Part shown: in pieces, positions 1 to 6,633 of the stretch
Numbering within the stretch: the first letter of the stretch is position 1
Layout of the letters: each line of letters begins with the position of its first letter
Notes under the pieces: generated by a model
Database searches by the model: none
The model's input: only the letters and a program-made list of their open reading frames with translations
Told to the model about the DNA's origin: nothing
Position numbers and translations under genes: made by a program
Assembly: GCA_002690405.1 (NCBI GenBank)
Contig: NZEI01000118.1
Location: 1 to 17,777, forward strand
Length of the DNA: 17,777 nt
Source: Gammaproteobacteria bacterium
GTDB lineage: Bacteria > Pseudomonadota > Gammaproteobacteria > Pseudomonadales > Azotimanducaceae
Direction of reading: 5' to 3'

Positions 1-132
1 CTGAGATGGCGTTTCGGCATAGTACTCCGAGCATGTAATGTCGATTGTATCGCCGCCGCATCCAAGCAGTGCAGCGACTGCGAGCGTTGCAGCGAACCAA
101 GCGCGTGGTCCATGGTTTGTTCGTTTTGGCAT
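1..132 (-). CDS. Putative lipoprotein, N-terminal part only
   Basis: Reading leftward from an ATG at 132-130, the frame stays open for 44 codons to the window edge, so the 3' end is missing. The peptide starts with a basic stretch (MPKRTNHGPR), then a hydrophobic segment at residues 11-23 ending in a lipobox LLGC, with Cys25 as the lipidation site. This is a classic signal peptidase II signal, so the product should be anchored to a membrane. A good ribosome binding site, GGGGAG, lies five bases before the ATG. Only about 19 residues after the Cys are visible (GGDTIDITCSEYYAETPSQ), so no family can be named. It is divergent from the winged-helix gene at 379. Confidence is good that this is a real gene start, nil on function. 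Confidence 0.7.
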   Translation of the reverse strand, partial: MPKRTNHGPRAWFAATLAVAALLGCGGDTIDITCSEYYAETPSQ

Positions 133-167
133 AAAAACTCCCCAAAAGTCATGCAGTTGCACGAAAC

Positions 168-203
168 TCTAATTTCCTAGGCTGAATCGCCCCCGAAATT
201 AGA
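168..203. repeat. 9-bp perfect inverted repeat, possible operator
   Basis: TCTAATTTC at 168-176 is repeated in inverted form as GAAATTAGA at 195-203, with 18 bp between. The arms lie in the leader between the divergent lipoprotein and MarR-like genes. The separation (27 bp centre to centre) would suit two bound dimers or a looped operator rather than one dimer. It could also form a stem, but there is no T-run to make a terminator. Confidence 0.4.
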
Positions 204-228
204 AAATCCGCTTTGCTATTAATAGAGT

Positions 229-300
229 AATTTTTGCACTAAAATAGTGCGGTAAAAATTCGCCTATATAATTTAAACAAAAATTTTATAGGTAAAAATT
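229..300. promoter_or_regulatory. AT-rich divergent intergenic region with hairpin, direct repeat and TATAAT
   Basis: The stretch 133-378 has no gene. Within it, GCACT (236-240) and AGTGC (246-250) form a small stem with an AAAAT loop, extended by AATTTTT (229-235) and AAAAATT (254-260) if GGT is bulged out. The decamer GGTAAAAATT occurs directly repeated at 251-260 and 291-300. A perfect TATAAT lies at 267-272 facing the 379 gene, but I see no convincing -35 box at the right distance. The region looks regulatory; the exact promoter is not resolved. Confidence 0.35.
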
Positions 301-378
301 GGTGATATATTTAAAGCCGGAATGCCATGTGACTGCGGAGGGCCGTTTAACTTCAAAGGGTGTTGATGAATTAAAGAG

Positions 379-762
379 ATGGACGAGGAAAAAATATCTG
401 ACCTAGATCTCAGACTTGCCAAGCTGCTTACCGTGGTCCTAGAGAGCGAAGACGAACTTTTCGCATTCTTCGCGGGATCGCGTTATAGCTTGTTGTTGCT
501 CATGCGGGTGCTATTGATCTGCGAGGAGCACTCTTCGCTGTCGAAAGAAGAATGCTTGCGGATTGGGCGAGACATGCGGTCGCGTACCCATCGTCAGAAT
601 TTTATCGATGAAGCCATTCGGCGCGGATTCTTTGCCAAAGAGCCTTCGGCATCGGACGCGCGCCAAGTGATGATTTATCCCACCGACAAGACTAGGCAAC
701 TGTTCAAGGAGTGGGCTGCTGCCTACCACCAAGTCCGTCGATCTACCTTCGGTGGCGACTAA
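379..762 (+). CDS. Small MarR-like winged-helix regulator
   Basis: This 127-aa protein has a hydrophobic helix at residues 35-48. A helix-turn-helix-like stretch follows at about 53-84 (SKEECLRIG...FIDEAIRRGFF), then a charged wing at 86-102 (KEPSASDARQVMIYPT) and a last helix at 103-118. That order and the DxRxxxIYPT-type wing are typical of MarR-family winged helices, but the protein is shorter than the usual 140-150 aa and the dimerisation helices look reduced. In the same frame a TGA lies at 367-369, so the ATG at 379 is the first usable ATG. The AAAGAG in front of it is too close to be a strong ribosome site. It converges with the BVMO gene, leaving 3 bp between stops. A likely target is its own AT-rich upstream region or the neighbouring BVMO/esterase pair. 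The family call is moderate; the ligand is unknown. Confidence 0.7.
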   Translation: MDEEKISDLDLRLAKLLTVVLESEDELFAFFAGSRYSLLLLMRVLLICEEHSSLSKEECLRIGRDMRSRTHRQNFIDEAIRRGFFAKEPSASDARQVMIYPTDKTRQLFKEWAAAYHQVRRSTFGGD

Positions 763-765
763 AGG

Positions 766-2271
766 TTAAGCCGCATCCTGCTTGGCTTCAGACGGTGCTG
801 CCCCTATCGGCCTAAGTTCCAGTTCAGCAAACAGCAGCGCACCGTCTTCTAGCGGTGCCTTACGAATGATTTTCTTGTCCAAGGCGTAGTTCTGGGTATT
901 GCGCCATGGGTCTTTGTCGCCCTGTCTGGGCAACAGGTCCATCGTGCGTTGCATATAACCGGCCGAGAAGTCTTCGATCCAGGGTCGCAAAGGCATATCT
1001 GCATCTTCTTCCCTCAATCGGGGTGTGCACTGGCGGACGCCAAGCCGATCCATGTGATTTATCACGCGGCATGCATATTCGGCGGTCAGATCCGCGCGCA
1101 GAGTCCAAGACGCATTAATGTAGCCAAACGTTTGGATGAGGTTGGGTATCTCAGCATACATCATGCCCTTGTAGGACACGGTGTCTGCAAAATTGACCGG
1201 TCGCCCGTCTACTGAGAATGCGCTACCGCCCATTACTTGCATGTTCAGACCCGTGGCCGTAACGATGATGTCAGCTTCAAGCTCCTCTCCCGAAGCAAGC
1301 CTCAGACCGCGTTCAGTGAAGGTCTCGATGTGGTCGGTGATGACCTGAGTTTTGCCCTTTTTGATAGATTTGAACAAATCGCCATTGGGAATAAGACATA
1401 ATCTTTGATCCCACGGGTTGTATTTGGGCGTGAAGTGTTTGTCCACATCATAATCAGGTCCAAGCGCGTCGCTGACCAAATCCACCAGGGCTTTCTTCAT
1501 TTTTTGCGGTTCTTTCCGCATGCGCTGATACATAAAATGCTGCAGTTGCGTATTTTTGAAACGCGTTAATGCGTATGCCACCGAATCGGGCAGTAGCTTG
1601 CGCATGGCATTGGCGATTTTGTCTTGATCTGGTCGAGCTACTACGTAGGTTGGGGAGCGTTGCAGCATCGTTACACTTGCGGCGTCATCAGCCATGGCCG
1701 GGACTAGGGTCATCGCTGTAGCACCGCTGCCAATAACCACCACTTTTTTATTGCTGTAGTCTAGATCTTTAGGCCAATGCTGCGGATGGATAACGGTACC
1801 TTGGAAGGCTTCTCGGCCTTTGAAATCTGGTGTGTAGGGAGTGTCGTAGTTGTAGTAGCCGCTGCACATCATTAAAAAATTACATCTGAATTTCTGGGTT
1901 TCGCCCTGGTGTTCTGCGGTAACAGTCCATGCACTGTCGCTGCTCGACCAATTCGCGCTCAGCACTTTGTGCTCATGTTGAATATGGTCGCTAAGCCCAT
2001 GTTCCGCGATGGTCTCGGTCAAGTAGTCTTTTATCGAGGGACCGTCAGCGATGGACTTGGCAGCGGTCCAGGGTTTGAAGTTAAAGCCGAGGGTATGCAT
2101 GTCGCTGTCGGAGCGAATCCCCGGATATTGAAATAAATCCCAAGTACCCCCGCTCTGCCCACGAGATTCGAGGATCGTGAAGGTTTTCTCAGGACACTCT
2201 GACTGCAGATGGCAGGCAGCTCCAATACCGGAGATTCCCGCACCTACAATAACGACATCAAAATTCTGCAT
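766..2271 (-). CDS. EthA-like flavin-dependent Baeyer-Villiger monooxygenase
   Basis: Class B flavoprotein monooxygenase that uses FAD, NADPH and O2 to insert oxygen next to a ketone, giving an ester. From the ATG at 2271 the protein has 501 aa: FAD Rossmann motif GAGISG (10-15), the exact BVMO fingerprint FxGxxxHxxxWP (FQGTVIHPQHWP, 156-167), and a second, NADPH-binding Rossmann motif GSGATA (181-186). Stretches such as GGTWDLFQYPGIRSDSD and YKGMM match what I recall of Mycobacterium tuberculosis EthA over the whole length. The open frame extends 70 codons further upstream to 2481, but that extension has no family similarity and overlaps the esterase start. GGAG precedes the 2271 ATG, so this start is preferred. 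It diverges from the esterase gene, whose enzyme could hydrolyse the ester product. Family call very sure, substrate unknown. Confidence 0.93.
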   Translation of the reverse strand: MQNFDVVIVGAGISGIGAACHLQSECPEKTFTILESRGQSGGTWDLFQYPGIRSDSDMHTLGFNFKPWTAAKSIADGPSIKDYLTETIAEHGLSDHIQHEHKVLSANWSSSDSAWTVTAEHQGETQKFRCNFLMMCSGYYNYDTPYTPDFKGREAFQGTVIHPQHWPKDLDYSNKKVVVIGSGATAMTLVPAMADDAASVTMLQRSPTYVVARPDQDKIANAMRKLLPDSVAYALTRFKNTQLQHFMYQRMRKEPQKMKKALVDLVSDALGPDYDVDKHFTPKYNPWDQRLCLIPNGDLFKSIKKGKTQVITDHIETFTERGLRLASGEELEADIIVTATGLNMQVMGGSAFSVDGRPVNFADTVSYKGMMYAEIPNLIQTFGYINASWTLRADLTAEYACRVINHMDRLGVRQCTPRLREEDADMPLRPWIEDFSAGYMQRTMDLLPRQGDKDPWRNTQNYALDKKIIRKAPLEDGALLFAELELRPIGAAPSEAKQDAA

Positions 2272-2430
2272 AGCTTTCTCCGCTCCCACGATGAAGTGAG
2301 TAAGGTACTTATGTGATCCGAAAATGTACCACAAGCGCTGGAATCTGGTTACCGCATTGGTGTTTTGGCGTCCCACTGCGCGTCTGGTCACCATTAGGCC
2401 GCTGCCAGATGTCGTAAGTGCTAATGCACG

Positions 2431-2473
2431 TTGCGACTTGTTCGTAATGCAATAATATAACGCGAGGGAGGAG
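2431..2473 (+). promoter_or_regulatory. Probable esterase promoter and strong ribosome site
   Basis: TTGCGA (2431-2436) and TAATAT (2453-2458) are spaced 16 bp, a fair sigma70 match. GGGAGGAGG (2465-2473) is a very strong Shine-Dalgarno six bases before the ATG at 2480, which fixes the esterase start. The predicted transcript would have a very short leader. The rest of the 2272-2479 gap also has to hold the divergent BVMO promoter, which I could not place. Confidence 0.4.
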
Positions 2474-2479
2474 GCGTTC

Positions 2480-4012
2480 ATGGATTATGCGAGAGTCGGT
2501 CGTTACACCGTCTGGTTATGGGTGTTTGCGGTGGTCTGGAGTACCCTGGCGCGTGCTGAGGCCATCCATATTGCCGTAACCAGCGATGGTGTTGTTGAGG
2601 GGCTAGAAGAACGGGGCATCGCGGTCTTTCGCGGGATTCCTTACGCCCAACCTCCTGTTGGTCCCTTGCGCTGGCAGCCACCGCGTCCTGCGTCTGCTTA
2701 CCCGGAACCTCTGCAAGCGCACACCTACGGGCCGCGTTGCATGCAACGTACTTCGGGTGATCGTCCGCCCTCCGTCAGTGAAGATTGTTTGACGTTGAAT
2801 GTCTGGTCGAAGCAACTGCAACCCGCCAAGCAGCCAGTGATGGTTTGGATTCATGGGGGTGGTTTTCGCAGTGGTTCGGGCGAAATCCCCGGTGAGGTTA
2901 TGGCGCGGCACGGGGTTGTTGTGGTGTCCTTTAATTATCGATTGGGCCCCATTGGCTTTTTTGCGCACCCAGCCTTGGGGGCTAGTGCAGCGAGTTTTGG
3001 CTTGTTGGATATGATCGCGGCGCTGGAATGGGTGCAAGGGAATATCCATCAGTTTGGTGGTGATCCCGATAATGTCACTATATTTGGGGTCTCAGCGGGC
3101 GGTATGGCGGTCAATATGCTTATGGTCAGCCCGCTTGCCGATGGGCTTTTTCATAAAGCGATCGCTCAAAGCGGCTATGCAACTTGGGCGCTACCGCGAT
3201 CTAAGAATGCCGCAGCGCTGCCAACTTTAGGCATGGACCTGCAACCCATGCCAAGTGCGGAACAATTATCAGAGCGCGTTGCCGCAGTGGTTGATCCCAC
3301 TGCTATAACTGAGGCGCAATTGCGCGCTCTGGATGGCTCGGCGCTAATTTACGCATTGTCGGGATTCCAACTGCCCATTGTCGATGGTGTCGGTTTGGTG
3401 GGCGAGCCGGCGGTGCTTGCAAGGCAGGGGAAACAGCATGATGTGCCGTTAATTATGGGAGGCAGCAGTTTCGAGGGAACGGTACAACCCGCATCGGGCA
3501 TCACATTGGACGACTTCAGACGCTTTCACGAACACGATTGGATTACTGCGCGCCAGCTTTATGCCGAGGATTTTGGGGTCAGCGAAGAGTTCGGCTTGAA
3601 AAAAATGTTTGGCGACAATCGTTACGTGCTCGCCGCCCGCACGATGGTGCGTAGTATGAGCAAAAGAGATAGCTCCGCTTGGGCGTACTATGTAGATTTC
3701 GTACCAACAAGCAGAGCTGAAGAATGGCCAGGCACGCCTCACGGTGTTGACGGCTATTACCTCTGGCGTGGCGAGGCCGCGGGCGATCCCCAGATGGCTG
3801 CTCTATCCAGACGTTTGCAAGGCTATTGGAGCAATTTTGCCCGCAGTGGCAATCCCAACGGGCCATCGTTATTGGGCTGGCCTGCCTATCAGGCGAGTCG
3901 CGATCAGTGGTTGGTATTCGATGACGAGGATCAGGTGCGTGCTGGCGTGATCGCCGCAAAGTTGGACTACCTAGAGGCGCACTTTATGCAGCGAACCAGC
4001 GCCAGCAGGTAA
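2480..4012 (+). CDS. Exported type-B carboxylesterase
   Basis: An alpha/beta-hydrolase of the carboxylesterase/para-nitrobenzyl esterase family, 510 aa, a normal bacterial length. A signal peptide (hydrophobic residues 9-22, cleavage likely after ARA at 24-26) points to the periplasm or beyond. Visible motifs are RGIPYAQPPVGPLRW (51-65), EDCLTLNVW (101-109, the family's second signature), the oxyanion loop HGGGF (125-129) and the nucleophile elbow GVSAGG. The catalytic triad is predicted as Ser205, Glu332 (SSFEG) and His421 (GTPHGVD). It hydrolyses carboxylic esters; the acyl and alcohol preference cannot be read off. It sits head to head with the BVMO. An ester made by that enzyme would be a logical substrate, though the BVMO appears cytoplasmic and this one exported, which weakens a simple relay. 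The alternative is an unrelated scavenging esterase. Confidence 0.93.
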   Translation: MDYARVGRYTVWLWVFAVVWSTLARAEAIHIAVTSDGVVEGLEERGIAVFRGIPYAQPPVGPLRWQPPRPASAYPEPLQAHTYGPRCMQRTSGDRPPSVSEDCLTLNVWSKQLQPAKQPVMVWIHGGGFRSGSGEIPGEVMARHGVVVVSFNYRLGPIGFFAHPALGASAASFGLLDMIAALEWVQGNIHQFGGDPDNVTIFGVSAGGMAVNMLMVSPLADGLFHKAIAQSGYATWALPRSKNAAALPTLGMDLQPMPSAEQLSERVAAVVDPTAITEAQLRALDGSALIYALSGFQLPIVDGVGLVGEPAVLARQGKQHDVPLIMGGSSFEGTVQPASGITLDDFRRFHEHDWITARQLYAEDFGVSEEFGLKKMFGDNRYVLAARTMVRSMSKRDSSAWAYYVDFVPTSRAEEWPGTPHGVDGYYLWRGEAAGDPQMAALSRRLQGYWSNFARSGNPNGPSLLGWPAYQASRDQWLVFDDEDQVRAGVIAAKLDYLEAHFMQRTSASR

Positions 4013-4025
4013 GGCCCCCGCTGGC
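4001..4025. other. Hairpin over the convergent gene ends
   Basis: GCCAGC (4001-4006) pairs with GCTGGC (4020-4025), with GG/CC able to extend the stem inside an A-C mismatch. The esterase stop codon TAA (4010-4012) lies in the loop. The AtuA gene ends at 4040 from the other side. There is no U-tract after the stem on either strand, so it is at best a weak or Rho-assisted end signal. Confidence 0.3.
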
Positions 4026-4039
4026 AAAACCCCAGTCTA

Positions 4040-5815
4040 TTAGGCGATTCCCTCAGCGAGTATTTCCGGCACCTCGATGTACTTAGCGCGTAAATATTCG
4101 CCCAATGATTTAGCTTGTTTATCGATGCGATGGTTTGAGGCCGCGCCTGTGCCCAGAACGCCCTTGATATAAAAGTTCATCGCCAGCAGGTTCGGCATGT
4201 CGTAGCGTTCAACTTCAAAAGCTCCGAAGTCGGGCACTAGACGCTTGAACTCTTCGACGGTCAGGTATTCGTATAAAAAACTGTACGCTTCGTCCGTCAC
4301 AGCCCATACACCGACGTTGGCATTACCACCTTTATCACCCGAGCGGGTGCCGAATAGTCGGCCAAACGGAATACGACGAGTTGGGCCAGCAGGCGCGGGC
4401 TGAATATTTGCGGGATTCTGCTGATAGTAAATATCTTCCAGGCCTAAGCGCTGAGTGGGCAGTACTTCGATCGACTTGCCGCCGATGTGCACATGTTCAG
4501 TAATTTTCTGACTGTCGATCAAGGCAGGCCAATGGTAAATCGCCGGGCCGCCGCTGAATCCTGCTGCACCGCGGCCGGTATTTCCAGGTATGCCGGCAAG
4601 TCCCAGCTCAGTTACTTTGGCCGCAAACATGCGCCCGAACTTGTCGGGGTCGGAGTGAGTAATGGTTACCCGTAGCGCAGCGTGTGCAACTTCATTGCTG
4701 TCAGGGTCATCGTGATCGCTGCGAATTAATTGCACATCAACATCGTCGAATTGCTCGCGACCGCCGAGATTGTGGAAGATTGCATCCAAGTAGCGCTCGG
4801 CTTTTTCTTCGATGTCCAGCCCCGTGAGCAGAGTCTCCATAGATTGTTTGTACGGTCCGCGAGTATTGAAGCAAACCTTGTGGGTAGGGGGCGGCGTACT
4901 ACCGCGGCAGCCGCTGACATAAACTCGGTCTGCGCCTGCTTGGGCGATCTGCAAAGTATCGAAGTGCGCGATCACATCAGGGTTGTAATAGGCGGGGGTG
5001 GAAATTTCATACAGCAACTGAGCCTTTACTGTGCCCTCGGAAATCAAGCCACCGGTGCCTGGGTGTTTGGTGATGGTGAAGCTGCCGTCGGCCTCAATCT
5101 CAGCAATCGGATAGCCAACATCGCGGAAGCTTGGCACTTCTTCAAAGAATGCGTAGTTGCCGCCGCAACATTGAGCGCCACATTCTATGATGTGTCCGGC
5201 CGTTAGCGCCCCGGCCAGTGCGTCATAGTCGTCGCGTTGCCAGTTAAATTTCCAAGCGGCCGGGCCAATAACCACAGCAGCATCCGTTACCCTTGGACAA
5301 ATAACAATATCGGCGCCTTGGTCTAGCGCCTCCTTAATGCCCCAGCCGCCCAGATAAGCATTCGACGTCAGAGCCTGTTGAGTGCTGTCGCACAAATCAA
5401 CTTGGGTATCTAAATTTGTGAATTTTTCGCCATCGGCCTGCAAGGCCTCAAGGTCTGGTAATAAGTTGTCGCCGTCTATGTAGGCCACTTTGGCGTCGAC
5501 GCCGAGTTCAGCAAGAATCTTTTCAACTTCGTCTGCCATGCCCTTAGGGTTTAGGCCGCCAGCATTCGTAACGATCTTTATGTTGCGCGCTTTGCAGTCC
5601 GCTGCGACCTCTTTGAGTTGCTTTAAGAACGTACCTACGTAGCCCATGTTCTCGCCGCGGGATTGCTGCTGGTTGTACAGAATCGACATCGTTAACTCGG
5701 CAAGGTAGTCGCCTGTGAGCACGTCAATTGGACCGCCGTCGATCATTTCTCGCGCGGCAGCTAATCGGTCACCGTAAAAGCCACTGCAATTCCCTATGCG
5801 TATTACCTCGGTCAT
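4040..5815 (-). CDS. atuA: AtuA family protein (DUF1446 plus C-terminal ferredoxin-fold domain)
   Basis: Homologue of AtuA, the acyclic terpene utilisation protein of unknown biochemical activity. It is encoded with geranyl-CoA carboxylase in Pseudomonas and needed there for citronellol/geraniol growth. From the ATG at 5815 it has 591 aa. Residues about 3-460 form the DUF1446 domain (IGNCSGFYGDR near the start, NAGGLNPKGMADEVEKI around 84-100, GHIIECGAQCCGGNY around 207-221). Residues about 480-580 form the AtuA-like ferredoxin-fold domain, with GTRSGDKGGNANVGVWA near 489-505. The long form carrying both domains is the usual fused version. An ATG six codons upstream (5833) is in frame, but GGAGGGG stands just before the 5815 ATG, so I chose that start. 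It is the last gene of the minus-strand carboxylase operon, 30 bp after the hydratase. Family certain, function inferred from context. Confidence 0.92.
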   Translation of the reverse strand: MTEVIRIGNCSGFYGDRLAAAREMIDGGPIDVLTGDYLAELTMSILYNQQQSRGENMGYVGTFLKQLKEVAADCKARNIKIVTNAGGLNPKGMADEVEKILAELGVDAKVAYIDGDNLLPDLEALQADGEKFTNLDTQVDLCDSTQQALTSNAYLGGWGIKEALDQGADIVICPRVTDAAVVIGPAAWKFNWQRDDYDALAGALTAGHIIECGAQCCGGNYAFFEEVPSFRDVGYPIAEIEADGSFTITKHPGTGGLISEGTVKAQLLYEISTPAYYNPDVIAHFDTLQIAQAGADRVYVSGCRGSTPPPTHKVCFNTRGPYKQSMETLLTGLDIEEKAERYLDAIFHNLGGREQFDDVDVQLIRSDHDDPDSNEVAHAALRVTITHSDPDKFGRMFAAKVTELGLAGIPGNTGRGAAGFSGGPAIYHWPALIDSQKITEHVHIGGKSIEVLPTQRLGLEDIYYQQNPANIQPAPAGPTRRIPFGRLFGTRSGDKGGNANVGVWAVTDEAYSFLYEYLTVEEFKRLVPDFGAFEVERYDMPNLLAMNFYIKGVLGTGAASNHRIDKQAKSLGEYLRAKYIEVPEILAEGIA

Positions 5816-5845
5816 GATCCCCTCCGACTCCACTTATGCCTGATT

Positions 5846-6622
5846 TTAGTTTTGCACCCAGGATGGTTTGCGTTTTTCGCGGAATGAAGCCATGCCCTCA
5901 GCGCCCTCCTCAGAGCGAAACATTCTTGCACTCCACTCAGCCGTTTCTTTAAACCCGTCGGCGAGGGACAACTGAGGTACGCGGCGTACTAGCTTCTTAC
6001 ATTCTTGGACCGCTATTGGGCCGCCCATATTGATCATGTCGATTTCTTCTTGCACCGCGGCATGCAGATCGTCTCCACTCACTGCTCGGTGGGCTAATCC
6101 CATGGCCACGGCCTGCGGTCCGTCAAAGCGCTCGCCGGTCAAAAATAATTTCATGCCATGGTGAGTACCAAGCTTGGGCAGGCATACTACGGAGATGATT
6201 GCGGGAATAACGCCAATCCGTACTTCGCTAAAGCTGAATTGCACATCTTCTCGAGTCACAACGATGTCGGAGGCGCCAACCAGACCAAGGCCTCCGGCAA
6301 AAGCAGCGCCGTTGACAGCGGCGATCACTGGCTTAGGGCTATCTATGATCGTGGTGAGCACGTCTGCATAGGGGACTGCGCGGTCTGATCCTTCGGACAA
6401 TTGGCCAGGAGGACTTTTTAGATCTGCGCCGGCACAAAAGGCCGGGCCGTTTCCGGTAATGACAATACTGCGCACGCCGTCGTCAGCATTAGCCGCCATT
6501 AAGTGGTCGTATAATTCGGTCACCAATACAGACGACAGCGCATTGCGATTTTCGGGTCGATTGAGGGTGATCCACGCAGCGCCTTGCTTAACTTCGTACA
6601 GTGTTGCTTCGGTTGTTGGCAT
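5846..6622 (-). CDS. Crotonase-family hydratase (methylglutaconyl/isohexenylglutaconyl-CoA type)
   Basis: A 258-aa enoyl-CoA hydratase/isomerase-family enzyme, expected to add water to the glutaconyl-type product of the carboxylase encoded just upstream. The oxyanion-hole segment AFCAGADLK is at 61-69 and the second one, AAFAGGLGL, at 106-114. Aligned with rat enoyl-CoA hydratase from memory, Glu164 corresponds to Glu133 (FSFSEV), but the Glu144 position is Gly113. Loss of the first Glu with the following SEVRIGVIPA stretch resembles LiuC and AtuE, the hydratases of the leucine and acyclic terpene routes. AAGGA lies eight bases before the ATG, inside the 11-bp gap after the alpha-subunit gene, so these genes are co-transcribed. 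The exact substrate depends on what the carboxylase accepts. Family sure, substrate class fairly likely. Confidence 0.88.
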   Translation of the reverse strand: MPTTEATLYEVKQGAAWITLNRPENRNALSSVLVTELYDHLMAANADDGVRSIVITGNGPAFCAGADLKSPPGQLSEGSDRAVPYADVLTTIIDSPKPVIAAVNGAAFAGGLGLVGASDIVVTREDVQFSFSEVRIGVIPAIISVVCLPKLGTHHGMKLFLTGERFDGPQAVAMGLAHRAVSGDDLHAAVQEEIDMINMGGPIAVQECKKLVRRVPQLSLADGFKETAEWSARMFRSEEGAEGMASFREKRKPSWVQN

Positions 6623-6633
6623 AGGTAGGTTCC

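Noticed and set aside
267..272. Perfect TATAAT as a sure promoter for the 379 gene
   Set aside because: No -35 hexamer or extended -10 at a suitable distance; perfect -10 matches are common by chance in such AT-rich DNA, so it is kept only as part of the region description.
2272..2481. 70-codon N-terminal extension of the BVMO frame up to an ATG at 2481
   Set aside because: The extension has no resemblance to BVMOs, which start right before the GxGxxG motif. A ribosome site precedes the 2271 ATG, and the extension would cover the whole divergent promoter region and overlap the esterase start.
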